In this document: one piece after another, positions 25,665 through 40,147 of the stretch
Numbering within the stretch: position 1 is the first letter of the stretch
Layout of the letters: every line of letters starts with the position of its first letter
Assembly: GCF_048128805.1 (NCBI RefSeq)
Contig: NC_136003.1
Location: 24,757,340-24,821,339 of the forward strand
Length of the DNA: 64,000 bases
Direction: 5' to 3'
DNA from: Centroberyx gerrardi
Taxonomy: Eukaryota; Chordata; Actinopteri; Beryciformes; Berycidae
The notes under the pieces: generated by a model
What the model was told of the DNA's origin: nothing
Seen by the model: only the letters and a program-made list of their open reading frames with translations
The model's database searches: none
Position numbers and translations under genes: made by a program

Positions 25665-26950
25665 CTCCTCTTGTTCAGTCTTAATTGGCTGCCATCTGAC
25701 CCAGTCTCCGGCTCTTTTACGCAGCACAACTAGCGCCACGCTCTTCCCAAAATGCCATTCTTTCGTGGGGGTGGAAGCTGCAAAAGGCTACATGGAGCCA
25801 ATAGATCCAATCATTAGCAAGGCAGCCAATATGGGCAGTGGTGGGGAGGGGAGGGGAGGGGAGGGGATGTTAGGGGTGGACAGCCCATGGAGTATTACCT
25901 GCACCGTCCACCTACACCCATGAGCAATCACAGCTTAATGCCAACGGAACAGCTGACTATTATGGCTTGTCTACTTATTTCTCTATTTCTGTCATTTCTT
26001 CTTCTAGCCGCAAATCTTGGACTCGGGTGGCAGTAGCTTAGCAACCGGCTAGAGAATGAGAATAAGAGCAGGGCAGAGGGATAGAGATTCAATAAATGGA
26101 CAAGTGCAGAGATCAGAGGCACTGTCTGCTTCCACCACCACCACTCACCCCCCTCTCCCTCTCTCTCCCCCCTCTCTCTCCCCAAAGTTCATTTCTGTAG
26201 GGTGACGTCCAGGCAGAAATGGCAGAGTAGAGTGGCCATTGATCTAATCTTGCTTTTATCCCCTTTGCTGCCTCATTTTCTCTTTATGTCTTTTCTTTTT
26301 TTTCTGTTTTAGAAGCCAGCAATTTCTCCCTTTGCTCCAGTCATTCACTGGAATAGGAAGAGGTTTGCTGTAGCAGGCACATATAGATTCATAATGTAGT
26401 GAGGAAGACAGACAGCTTGGCTAGAAGCTGTTTTTATGGGACATACATAGAATTGTATGTTGTTTTTTCCCACTAGGGGTCCTTCCACCACAACTTGTCT
26501 GAACTTCTCCCCGTCTCATTTGCAGCTTTAAGGAGTTACAGCGGGACTCTACCTGTTCAGGTGTTTCTTGACTGGAACTTCAAATAAAAACGTACTACCT
26601 GTATGTTTATTCCGTTCGTGCATTGACTGTCTTCCCTTGTAGCCCACGTGCAAACGTAATGGACTTATTCTGGGATACATGGCAGTTATTTCAGAATCAA
26701 ATAAACTACACGGTATTTTTACCCACTTAATGTTTTCTTTAAAAAAAAAAAAAAAAAAAGTTGCAGGAGAATAAGTTAAATAAACCACAGATGATTTCCC
26801 TGGTAGCCTATAATCTAGACTAGGAGCTGTGAGGCGGGCTGTATGACCTAACTCATCCAGATGAGCCATGCGTTTTGCAAGAATGAGGAAAGGCGTTCAA
26901 GTTGCGGTGTGAAGCAGCGCAGAGGGAGACGCACAGTTCACGCTCCAGCC

Positions 26951-29900
26951 ATGGGAACTTTTCTAGACCGACTGGTGATTTTGTTTCTTTTACTGTCATC
27001 GGCATCAAATGTTTTCGGTAAAGTGGATTTTATTCTATATGGGCTATTATTAAAACTTTCACCTGCTAAAACGGCTTAGGCTTTGAGGCGTTATAGATCA
27101 TGCCGCCTATGTTTTTTTCATATGTCATTTATCTGCCGGCTGTTGATCACAACTGTTCAATGTCATGATCGTAAGAGGAACATGATAGTTCATTGTCATA
27201 GTCGACTTGAGTTGTTTGTCTCTTGTCATTGCGCTGCTCGACTGGAACTGTGTCCATCTTACCTTATAAGGGAGTGAAAATACTCGGGATGTTGTAGACC
27301 AGCGGTTCCCAAACTGGGCTCCTGGGGCCACCTAGGCGGTCTGGAGAGGGTTCCAGGGTGCTCCTCGGCGAAAAGAGGATTCGTTTAATTTCACAGTAAT
27401 CACCATAGAAGTTAGTACAATTAGAGAATGTAAGGATGCCTGTTTTGAAACAAAATCAACCATATGTAACATCAAAGTTAATTTAACTTCTTCAGATAGT
27501 TTTGAACAGCCGATCCAGAGCCACATCAGCTCTCTATGAGTGGACAAAGACTCCAATCTACACTTGCCAACTCAGAATAATTGTCACAGACAAAACAAAC
27601 CCTTATTAACACTAACAAACTTTCTGTGTGTTATCTCATCGCCTACAGTTATACAATTCTGTAAGGTTCTCAGATGGGCTTCTTTGGGGTGTGGTCTTAT
27701 CAAATCCGTGATCTATTGTGTACTTATTTAGGGGGGCCTTGACATGAAAAAGTTTGGGAACTCCTCAGAGCAAATTTCCCAGTGTTAATAGGTGCTGATT
27801 TTTCATTTCAGTGAGACAATTACTTGGAGTTTAAGCGCTGACTGGAGAGTCGTTTGTCCACTCTGAGAGCAGATATGGCTCTGGAGCAGATGTTCAAAAC
27901 TAACTTAACTCTGATGGGTGTGGACTGATAGAAACAATGTCACAGTGTTGACTTTACACACTTTTACACCTCAGAGGTAGATTAACACTGAGAAATGTTG
28001 CTGTGCTCATTGTAGGTTAGTGGACCACACCTTACAGGTTGCACTAACATGGCAGGGAATGAAGGGTCTTGGAATTACTTGGAATTAATTGTCGACTTAT
28101 GTAGGATCTGTGCAAGTCCGCCAAACATGGTCAAATGTCTCAGTGTTTGTCTCCTAGAACAGGAAGAGGATTAGCATCATCAATGTTTTGGGTAAATTGC
28201 ACTGAGACTTCATCAAGCATTTAAATGTTTGCACTGCACTGTTGTGAAAGTCGCAGCTTGATGGTTGTGGTATCTGTGTTCATGGGAGTGGAGCAGAACT
28301 GCCGACTGATTGAGAAACTGTGGTCAACAGTGGCAGCGAAATCTCCTCGCTCAATCAGAGTTGCACAAGAGCCAAATGGGAACTGTGTGACAGATTCTAA
28401 CATGCTACATGCTTCACTGTGTTCTGTCTGTGTCGGTGTGTGTGGATCTCAGGTAACATCTGCACCTCTCGAGGGGTGACCACCTGTCGACAGTGTTTGT
28501 CCGTTCACCCAAGTTGTGCGTGGTGCTCTCTGAAGGTGAGAACACCCACCACACACACACACACACACACCCATTCTTAGTTCAGTGCTGCATGTTAGAA
28601 CACAAGCCCCATTTCCCAACAGCATGCCTCTTGTTGTAACAGCTATGCCACTACTCTGTCCTCCAGTGCTTACAGTGTCTGGCAGCTTTACTCACACTGT
28701 TAGTGAGGATCACATCGGTCCTCCAGCAGGCTCATGCTGAAGCCTCTGCCTCCTTCAGATTGAAAACTAGAGGTGATCGGGCCCAGGCTTCAGGACTCCT
28801 ATATTTGGGGATGACCTGCCTGAGCTTGTTTTTCGGCTGCTACATCAGTATCATCTGTTAACTCACTTCCGGAAGCTTGCTTAGACTTGCTTTTAAGTCA
28901 TAGTCTTTTACCAATTGTACGTTACCATACTTTTTATATTTTACTTTAATGTTTCTTGCTTTACTGACATTCATTTTTACTTTTACTGTTGATTTGATCT
29001 TTTTTTGTTTGCTTGTATCGTGCTTTCTAGCTGCATTTTGATACAATGACAACAAAATCTGACCGCAGAATTATGTTTACTTCTGAGCCACAAATCTTTC
29101 CAGCAATGCCATTGCTAGATTGTAAACAACAATTTAAAAATCTCATTACAAAGTGCAAATAATATAGTTTGGATGGAGAGGTTGTGAAACTGATGGGCAA
29201 GCCGTCTCATTTGTGATTACCACAGCAGAACAAACCGTATCAAATCATTCAACAATTCATTTTTCTTCCCCACGATACATATTGTGACATTTTTGTATTA
29301 CCGAATTTCGATATATTGTCCCATCCTTATTATAATTGTTGTATGTTTACTGTAATCAAGCTGTGTTTTGCTGAGCAATTAGAGTGCTGAGCAAAAGTGA
29401 CCTGGTTGTTTCATGGGGTCAGGAGTTCGGGAGGGGGGGCTCCAGCGTGTCCCGCTGTGATCTGAAGCAGAACCTGCTGGATGGGGGTTGTGAAGCAGCG
29501 GCTCTGGAGTTTCCCTCCAGCAGCCTGACGGTCCAGGAGGACGCACCTCTCAGCGACAAAGCCTCTGGGACAGCTGATGATGTCACTCAGATAAAGCCTC
29601 AGAAACTCCATATGACGCTGAGACCAGGTACGCATACACACTAACGACCTTATAAGACCAAGTACCACCTATTCACAGTATTCTGTTCCATCACCACACG
29701 GCCATCTTGGTAGGAAAATAACAGGTGATTGTAATAAATTAACAGGTGATTACAATCAAATGACAAACACAGCCAATGAGCTGTGTGTATTGTCAAGTGC
29801 CATATGAGTAGGAAATGCATGTGACGTCATGGGAATACTATGAATACACACACTTACAACCTTATAAGGTTTCCAAAGGTGGAGACTCGAGTCACATGAC

Positions 29901-32900
29901 TTGGACTTGAGTCAGACTTGAATCACAATTTTAATTGCTTGAAACTTGATTTGACTTGACTCTGGTGACTTGGGACTTGACTTTGACTTGTACTTTGATG
30001 ATTTGAAAAGGTTTCTAAAGTCTGGACAAAAGATCTTGTGTTTGTGTAAAATGACTTAGATTGAAAGTGATGAGATTTGTTCCAGCAGACGACTGAATTT
30101 AAATTCTGTTTTCTGAATTTGTATGGAATGATTGCATTTATTGAAGCTGAAACTCATGATGCTCTTACCAAGTTTTTATCCTATTAAAACCATATTGCAT
30201 TGAAAAGTCCTAGATATTTTTGTTTTCTTTAAGATATTAAATTGATACTGAACTTGATTTGTTCTGACTTGACTTGAGAGTTGACTTGATACTTACTTAC
30301 ACTTTTTTGTCTGTAGTGACATCCTGTAGATGCATGCATCATCATCACCAAATGCTAAATCGCACACTCATCACTGTAGCCTTAGACTTAACTACATAGG
30401 AAGCTTCATATGTATCTTTTCATCTACAAAGCTGTTTTTGGTAAGCTTCCTTCCTGTCTCTGCAACATGCCAGAGCTTCCTCAAACAGCTACCGCACTAG
30501 ATCGACAAGGTGGCTGCTCTGTAATGAGCCCAGGGTCAAGTCTGATTTTTGGCAAAACTGCCCTCGCTCATTATGCACCCGGGGCATGGAATAACCTACA
30601 GGATAGTATTAGATGGGAGACACTGCCCCCAATTAAGTATTTTAAACATCTTATTCAGGAATTTTTCCAGGAACATTGTAACTGCTTTTAACAGATTAGG
30701 CTGCTCTATGTGACTTGTTGTAATGTATATCACATGTGTTTATGTGTGATATGTGTAATGTGAATTTGCTTTTAACTTTTTCATGCTGCTGCCTTGGTTA
30801 GGTCTCTTGTAAAAGAGACATTATATCTGAAGAGACTTCATGGTTAAAGAAAGGTTAAATAAAAAAATAATAATAATAAATAAGACCAGGTATCACCTAT
30901 ACACACACTAACAATCTTATAAAACCAGAGCTGGGGGCATAACTATGACAGGCTGATTTTTAATATTATCATCACTTGAACGACGGATGAAAGGTCAAGT
31001 GATACATATTGATCTTTCTCCATCTGCCCTCTCATTCATCCATTCATCCTCTGCTAATTTTGCTTTATTGTCCTCTTCTGCTCCTCCACCTCTCTTTGTC
31101 AGGCGATGCGAAGCGTTTCACCGTGTCGGTGAAGCAGGTGGAGGATTATCCAGTGGATCTCTACTACCTGATGGATCTTTCTTATTCAATGAATGACGAC
31201 TTGGCCCGCCTTCGCACTTTGGGAAATGAGCTTGCGGTGACCATGGGCCGCACCACAAGCAACCTGCGCATGGGCTTTGGAGCCTTTGTGGACAAGCCCA
31301 TGGCCCCCTACATGTTCACCGCTTCTGAAGCCGTGATCAAAAACCCTTGCCATGAGTAGGTGGACAGATTATGGTTAGAGAGATTGTTACATCAGAGGAG
31401 GAGGAGTTGAGGTGGACATTTCTAGTATTCTATCTGCAAGTGCTGACTCAGATATGAGAGCTAAACGTCATTCTACTCCTGCCGTGATGAAGTTTAAAGT
31501 CTGTGAGGTTTGTCAAATTGTTTGTAAGAACTTTATGTTGATATTTTTCCTTTGTTGACTCCCTTACCCTATGGAATATATCTAGAATTCAACGAACTTG
31601 CTTGGCTCAGTTTGGGTACAAGAACGTGCTGTCGCTGACGGAGCAGGTGGGGCGCTTCACTGAGGAGGTGGAGAAGCAGCAGGTGTCCAGAAACAGAGAC
31701 AGTCCAGAGGGCGGCTTTGATGCTGTCATGCAGGCAGTGGTGTGCAAGGTATAGAAACATTTAAACAGACACACACATGCATACTGAAGAGGACTGGGGC
31801 CGCCTGTGAAAAATGTATTTGAGTTCTGAGTTTAATCTCAGAATTCTAAGAATGAAGTTAGAATTCTGAGAATCACATGTGCCCCTAAATCCTAATTCTG
31901 ACTTTAACCTGAGATTCCGACTTTAATCTCAGAATTCTAATAAATTCTTCACATGTGGCCCTAATCCTCTTCCGCACATGCTCACCGATGTGCATAACAC
32001 ACATAGAAACATGAGCATGCACGCACGCACGTCGTTCTTCCCTTCTCTCGATGCTTTTGTCTCATCCTGGCCTGTGTCTGTCACCGTTAGGAGAAGATCG
32101 GCTGGCGTCCGGACGCCTCCCACCTGCTGGTGTTCACCACCGATGCCAAGACTCACATCGCCCTGGATGGACGCATAGCTGGCATCGTCCATCCCAATGA
32201 CGGCCTGTGTCACCTTGACAGTAACAACAATTATGACAAATCTACTGTTCTGGTGAGGAGTGTTTGTATCAGAAATTAAGCTTGTGTGAATCTGCTTTTG
32301 AGGAAAACCATTTAATAAGATGCTTGCTGTGTCTTTCAGGACTATCCCTCTTTGGCACTCATGAATGACAAAATCTCTGAAAATAACATCAACCTAATTT
32401 TTGCCGTGACCCAGTTCGTGGTGCCCCTCTACAAGGTAAACACACTCCAATGCTTGTGTCACAGTGTGCATTTATGAGTTATTATTGCGAAAACTGCAAA
32501 AAATTGGGTCATCATCATGCTGCTGTCATATCTCCATGGTCTCTCCGCCCAGAACTACAGTGAGCTCATTCCAGGCACAACTGTGGGAACGCTGTCCGAA
32601 GACTCTGGGAATGTTATTCAGCTCATTAAGGAAGCCTATGAGGTAAGGGTGTGGTTAAGGCCATCTGTGGCAAAATGCTTTCCCAAATTATCAGCTTATG
32701 GTACAAATAAATGCCACCTGTGTTATCTGTTACTGTATCTTTACTGTTTTGTGAATCTCTGGTGAATTGTTTAATCGATTCGTTGTGAGCAGAAGATCCG
32801 CTCTAAGGTTGAGCTGGAGGTGGTGGGAGTCCCGGAGGAGCTGTCCCTGTCCTTCAACGCCACTTGCCTAAATGGAGAGGTCATCCACGGACTCAAGTCC

Positions 32901-35372
32901 TGCTCTGGCCTCAAGATCGGAGACACGGTAGCTACCTGTTTAGACGATGACCGCTGGCACAGCTTTTAACTAAAGTGTAGGGCAACATGGAAAAACACAC
33001 AAACAGATCACAGACACTTTTCCCCCTCAGGTGTCGTTCAGTGTGGAGGCTCAGTTGCGTGGCTGCCCCAAGGAGAAGAGCCGCACTTTTACCGTCAAAC
33101 CTCGGGGCTTCAAGGATTCCCTGGAGATCACAGTGGACTTCGCCTGCGGGTGCAACTGCGAGGCTCAGGCCGAGGCCGACAGCCCCTTCTGTAACCAAGG
33201 CAACGGGACCTACGAGTGCGGTGTGTGTCAGTGCCACCGGGGGCGGCTGGGCCCACACTGCGAGTGTGCAGAGGGGGACTACAGCCCGTCCGACGATGTG
33301 AACTGCATCCAGAAGCCAGAGAGTCCCGTCTGCAACGCGAGAGGGGACTGCGTGTGTGGACAGTGCTCCTGCCACAGCAATGAGTTTGGTCAAGTCTGGG
33401 GCAAATTCTGTCAATGTGACGACTTCAACTGCCTGCGCTTCAAAGGGGAACTCTGCTCCGGTGAGTAGATACACTTCTTTCTGCTAGATACACTTCTCTC
33501 TGCTAGATACACTTCTCTCTGCTAGATACACTTCTCTCTGCTAGATACACTTCTTTCTGCTAGATACACTTCTCTCTGCTAGATACACTTCTCTCTGCTA
33601 GATACACTTCTCTCTGCTAGATACAGTTCTCTCTGCTAGATACACTTCTTTCTGCTAGATACACTTCTCTCTGCTAGATACACTTCTCTCTGCTACGATT
33701 AGTGTTTTGATGTTCTCAATCTCTTATCACTGCACTGCGAGTTTGGCTATCAACAATCTGACACGCTGCTCTTTGTCTTTGAACTAAATAATTGCTATGA
33801 GAGCGTCAGTCACTGGCCTTTTCTTCATGCTGAGAGTTAGCAGGGAAGATGAGGTTGCCCTTCCCTTCCTCTTTCCAGCTCCGAGGCCTCAGCTGACCTC
33901 ACTGGAACTTGCCGCGCCTGCCGCTCCCGCTCACTCTCAGTCTCTAAACACACCACAGTTAGTTTGCACAGTTTACTGTTACTTAGCTTGACAAATCAAA
34001 AATCCACCTCAATTCTCAAACATAACATTCCCTATTATGGCAGCCCTCACTTGCTTAAAAACGACATGTAAATATTTACATCTTTGTTATTGAGCACAGA
34101 AAGTAAATGTATACAAATGACCAGTGCTCTCTCAGGCTTGTAAACTGTGTGTGTGTACTCGATAAATGGCTAGTGGGAAAAACACAATTACCGCTTCCTG
34201 AACTTGATTGGTGTTCTTACCACTCACAGCAATGCGGCATAATGTGCTATCACTCCCTATTACAAGTCTGCACAGCTCACCAAGCAGTTACTCAATCACA
34301 GTGATAAAACTTTAATAGGTTTTGTCATTGGGTAATTTAATGTAACAGCAGTTTGGGCTTGTGTGTGTACGGAGGGGGGCTGAGCAGTGGAACAAAAGGA
34401 ACAGCTAGTCCTACACTCTTACATTAAGGAGAGCAAACTTTAGTTTTTGCTCACTCACTCTGCAATTTCTGCAAAGCTGGAATATTTAGCTGACTGGGAA
34501 ATTTGGATAAAACAGGGTTATGATGTTTCCCATCAGCACACACAAAAGCAAGTGGGAATACGAGAGTCTCATGTTATAAAAATGTCCTACTTATGCGTCT
34601 CCAACGTAATAAGGCCGCCAAACGTTTGAGTGAAAACGTGCCGTTTCAGCACAATAATAGAGTGTGGTTTTCAATGAACCCAAAGAGGAATCCTTAGAAG
34701 ACGGCTGTCATCGGATCTGATGACAATCTATGACCTGACAATCTGAAATAGCGTGTATTTACCCGCCACAGACCCATAAGAATTTCAAATTAAGGGGGTA
34801 TCTAGGGGCAATATATACTTTTTTTAAAATCCAAAACTAAACAAAACCAAAGGCATCAGTTTTGAGGGGAGCATGGCAGGTCAGGCGTGTGCTGGCAGGT
34901 TAAAAATTATCCAGGAATAGGACGTGCTTATATCAACAAGTTTAGAGTCTTTTTCAGTGGGATTGTTTCGCAGGTATTGAGGTGTAGTGCTATTTTCATT
35001 TAATGACACCTCGGGTTCACACACTGACACCCGCCCACCCACAAATACACACACAAGTCCACAGAGCTCAGTTTGAGACTTGTGCCTCCAAGTCGCCGTG
35101 TGTCTGGATGGAGTTGTGCGGTCGTGACGTCACTGTCTTTGAAGCGCGAGCGTCCCTTGGCCCCAGCTCAATTGGAGCTACCATGAACCCCAGGGCCCCG
35201 AAGAGCTGCAGCGCTCCCACGTTCCCTGTGGGCGTGTATTTCTTCCTCTGCTGCGGGGCTGTGGGACTGGTGCAGGGGCAAGGAGCAGGAGTCAGCAAGC
35301 ACACCCCCAGGGCCCATGAATACGAGGAGAGAGAGAACAGGAAAGTTTGCATTCCTCTGCTGGCACTTTGCC

Positions 35373-35407
<35 letters not shown>

Positions 35408-36718
35408 GCTTGTCTCCACCACTTGATTCCCCTCTCTCTCTTCATGTCTTCGTGTCTCTTGCCGTCTAACCGTTCTGTGTTTTATTACACTGTACTGTCT
35501 TTTTTCCCCTGTTTTCATGGGCCCCATGTTAACCTCCTCTGAAGCCCAGGCATGTGATTAATGGGCAGGATTATAGTGCAGCCTCAGAGAGAGGGGCTGA
35601 TGATATAAGCCCAAAAACTCCCCTCTTACGTCTGTGACTCAACTTTACAACAAATAAGGCAATGAGAACAAGACAATTACTCACTCACGTCCAGCTTAAC
35701 TACTCTACACTGCAAAAAATGTCGATCTTTACAATACAATTAGTCTCATATTCAGTCTTCTAATGATTGTTTTTTTCTTAAAACAAGTGAAAAATCTTGC
35801 CAACAGAGTGAGATAATTCCACTTGTTTCCAATGCAGTTCCGCATGTCTCAGGAATTCTCTACAGTTTCAGTATCTTGAAAAAAGGCAGAATGAGTCATA
35901 TCTCTCCACCAGTATCAAGAAAATAACAAGAAATGTCTTGAAACAAGTTGATTTGCATTGGAAACAAGTGCAATTACCTCACCCTATGGGCAGATTCTTG
36001 TTTTATCTTGAAAAATACGATTTTAAGACTCAATACTACATTAAATGAGTTGCTGAGGTGGATATTATTTGCAGCGTAGGTAGAGAGAGAAAATGAAGGA
36101 TGTTTGCCAAAAAAGGCAATGTTACTACAGAAGGGGACACAAGTTTTCTTTTGGCCATGCTGTTGTATACTTCACTCTGCGCAACAGTTATGATATGTGA
36201 GACTGTTAACCATTAACCAGTGAGAGCGCCACCCTTGACCGTTTCCAATCCCTCCACCACTATAAACTTTATCTAAAAGCAATGACACAGCGATGGGGCG
36301 ACGGGGGGGTAACTGGAGAATTGGATAGAGCAGGTTGTTTCTCTTGAGCTTAACAATAGCAGATGATTGTTTTGAGCCTTGAGACCCTTGGACCCTCTGT
36401 GATATTTCACGACCAGCCACTCCCCCGGCTGGGCTCTGACTCACCCATTTTGCTCTTAGTCACTCATTTCCAAATCCTGTTTGGCTTCCTGGTAGGAACC
36501 CTGTTGTCTCTCGGGCTGTGCCAGTGTTTCTAAGGTAGCTCAACATGCTGATGTGGGCCGTGTCTCTGTAATCTGGGGTCAGACGCACGCCCACAGACTC
36601 TGTCATCACACATCTGTGTCACTGTGATAGTTCTGCTAGCATGAGCTGTCTGTTGTAACTCCTCTTCAAAGGGAGTCTAAGCAATAGCCTCCGCCAGGAA
36701 GTGGTCACCACAGTGGAT

Positions 36719-36767
<49 letters not shown>

Positions 36768-39700
36768 GGGTAGGGCAGTAGGAAATCATCAGTGTGTATT
36801 TTTCAGTACAAAACATTTCTCCCCTTTGTCTGAAGACAGGAATGATGAAGTGATACATCTGATGACCCCTTTACTTTAAAAGTAACTAGTTACTTTACTA
36901 AGTTACTTACCTTAAAAACTAACAAGTTACATTACAAAGTCACTCTTTATTAAAAGCGACTCATTAGAATACTTTTGCGTTACCCATTTCAAAAACATGC
37001 TGTAGCAATATGGCTTGTGCTGTCGAGTGTGTTGTCAATCATTGTTTTAAAATGCAATGCAAGACTGTTGATCTGTTTTTATAACAGTGAACCAATCTCA
37101 TTTATATCAAGCACATTTTGTTTACGATTTTTCAATCAGCAGCATGTTGTCGTTTTTTAAATTTGCACTATAACAAAAATGAAACAATATGAAAAAAAAA
37201 TAGGTAATGACATTCTAATTTTTAAAAGTTAGTGAATATGCATTATAAAGTATTGCGTTACCCCCAACACTGGTGATGTCATGGGTTTTTAATCCCTACT
37301 CATATGAACTCACACACCAGCACTCTTGCCCAGACATGCAAAATACATTAAAAAACACTCATGTTCAGGGAACCAAGACCAACTCACAGACATTATGGAA
37401 CTGAAACAAGGAGAAAAACACTCTCAAACAATGACTCATGTTGCAGTTGTGCAAATACATTAGTTTGCTCAGCCCCACCTATGTGATTATGCACACTGAC
37501 AAAAAAGGTAATTGAATTTTACAACTTTAATACATGCACTTGAATTGGGAAAACAATGAATAGCAAATGAAATTTTGAAAGACTATTAGATTAACCTTCT
37601 CATCCTTTTCCACCCCTGTGCAGGCCATGGAAAGTGTAACTGTGGGTTCTGCGACTGTGACTCAGGCTGGGAACGAGAGAACTGCAACTGCTCCACCCGC
37701 AAGGACACCTGCACGTCCAGCATCGGCCTGTCTGGCCCCGGCCTGCTGTGCAGCGGCCGGGGCCAGTGTGTGTGCGGGGTGTGTGAATGCACTCAGCCCG
37801 GCGCCTACGGAGCCACCTGCGAGAAATGTCCCACCTGCCCCGACTCCTGCACTATAAAGAAGTAATTCCTTTACTTTGTGTTTGGACAGACAAGAGTTAC
37901 AGAGGGTGGACAAGGGATGGTGAACTTTGGTAGTGCCTTCCTGGCCTTGATATCGAGGGCTTGGAGCCAAAGGGGCGTAAGTGTGATTTTGGGCGAATAT
38001 GAGTATTATATATCAATTGAAAGGTCTCAGTGAGATCTTTTCAGTGCCAAAAGGACACAACTGAAATCATGACCCATAAGTTTTAATTAAACATAAACTG
38101 AAAGTCGTAACAGTAAAAGTAGGGTTTTGTTTGCTGCCAAAAGGGCGTAACTGCACTTAGGCCGTTTTGACACCTAGCAAAACCCCACTTTTGACACTGA
38201 ACAAGCATTGTGGGTAGAGGATTCTAACAGCACTTAGGTCAACTCAAAATGCATGCTGACGTAAGTAATGCTAGCATGGCAGCATGATCACATCATTTTT
38301 AGTATCCTATTCATATCCTAATTCATATTCTAGGTCAATATTAGATGAATGTAAATATGTTAATATTCCCATGAAATACTTAGGTCTATAGATTCAAAAT
38401 GTTATTTTATAATGTTAGGAGTGTGAACTGGTCAAGATGAGCTCTGGTAGTAAGACTGCTGGTAGCTGAAGTTCTCCCTCAGTGTTATGAGGTGTTTTAC
38501 AGGTCTTTGAATGTGTCCCAGGACACATCAATAAGTGATGTGTCCTGGGACACATACAAAAATGTATTATACTAGCAAAAGAAAAAAAAGTTGTAGTTTA
38601 GAATCAAAAGTAGTTTCTTATGTCTATAGAGGTTTATTAAAAAGGTTTATTAAAAGTTTTTAACAGAAAAAATGTATCAATCAATTTGATATGTTCCATG
38701 TAGCTACAATTTTAAAGGCCTTGGTGAAAGTTGCTGAGTTACTTCAAGATAAAGATATTCATTCTGATCTTGTTTTATATTTCAGTGTTGATTGAAGTGT
38801 AATTGCTAGATTTGTATTAAAATGAATGTGTTTTACAATTGTTTACTTACATACGCCCATATTCTGCATGGCTGTATTGGGACAATGTTTGTGCCAAAAA
38901 GGCGTATTTCACTCTTTTGCCATTTTTAAAAAAGTTAACAAATATAATTCAACTTAAATTGTAGCAGTATTGTTTTTATAGTAATGCTCCATCTGATAAC
39001 ACAAAAAGTTAAAATATTGAGCTTAGTATGTGGTAACGGCAGCTGATCCAAGTTTGATCAAAAATTGTTTTGGCTCTCCTGTAAAATCTACTATAACGCA
39101 GTTACGCCCCTTTGGCTCCAAGCCCTCGATATATAAACCCCAAATTGGCGATTCTCTGTTTGGTTGAGACAATTGGAGAATTTTATTTTGTTCTCTCTCC
39201 ATTCACTGCCATTATAAGGCAAAACAGGTCTGAAAATCACACTTTTAGCACATGAACGAGCGCGAACAAAGCAGATCCTGTCAATATATTAAAAAAAAAT
39301 AGTAACCTTGCTGAAATTTTTGTAAGTGAATCGCTTTCTTCATGGTGGCTCAGTGGTTAGCGCTGTCGCCTCACAGCAAGAAGGTCGTGGGTTCGAATCG
39401 CCGCCCCGGTCCTTTCTGTGTGGAGTTTGCATGTTCTCCCCGTGTTTGCGTGGGTTTCCTCCCACAGTCCAAAGACATGCAGGTCTGGTGGAATAAAGAC
39501 CCTAGGCATGAGTGATGTATATGATGTAGTTAATGATATGAAGAACGTATACGACTAGAAAAGCATCAATAGGCTGTACAGTGGGTGTAACGGTATGGCG
39601 TTGTGTTTGCAGGGACTGTGTGGAGTGTAAACACTTCAAGAGAGGACAGCTGGCCGAAGACAGCAGTTGTAGCAGAATCTGCAGAGACGAAATTGACCTA

Positions 39701-40104
39701 GTGGATGAACTGGGTGAGAACTTTTCCATCTCTATTCTCTCCTCACTACATACTACTGTTGTTGTTGTGATGCTTGATGTTTTGTTGTTGTTGATTACAC
39801 ACACCGAATGCCGTTAGAACCTTGAATACCATATTGCGGTCAAAGAGCAGCACTGTCCAAGTCTTTGAGCTGCATTATATACTCTTTATATGCTTAAACT
39901 ACAATATTTTTCTTACCTTTGTTTGTTGTTTCTTTTACCATCTGTATCCCACAGTCTTCCACTCTGAGAATGCAGTGAACTGCACGTATAAAGATGAGAA
40001 CGACTGTGTGGAGCGCTTTCAGTATTACGAGGATGAAAGTGGCAAATCCATACTGTTCGTGGTAAAAGAGCCAGGTAAGAGCGTCTCTGTGTGTGTGTGT
40101 GTGT

Positions 40105-40147
<43 letters not shown>

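Noticed and set aside
32932-33474. 180-codon minus-strand open frame opposite itgb3
   Set aside because: It is the antisense shadow of the GC-rich exon 10, where the plus frame encodes the Cys-rich integrin stalk.
35003-35542. 179-codon plus-strand frame in itgb3 intron 10
   Set aside because: Crosses a CT repeat, has a low-complexity Ser/Leu stretch, no similarity recognised and no matching splice phases with neighbouring exons.
39340-39420. Possible tRNA gene
   Set aside because: A and B boxes are present, but the acceptor stem does not pair and the sequence continues into a known-type repeat tail, so it is SINE-derived.
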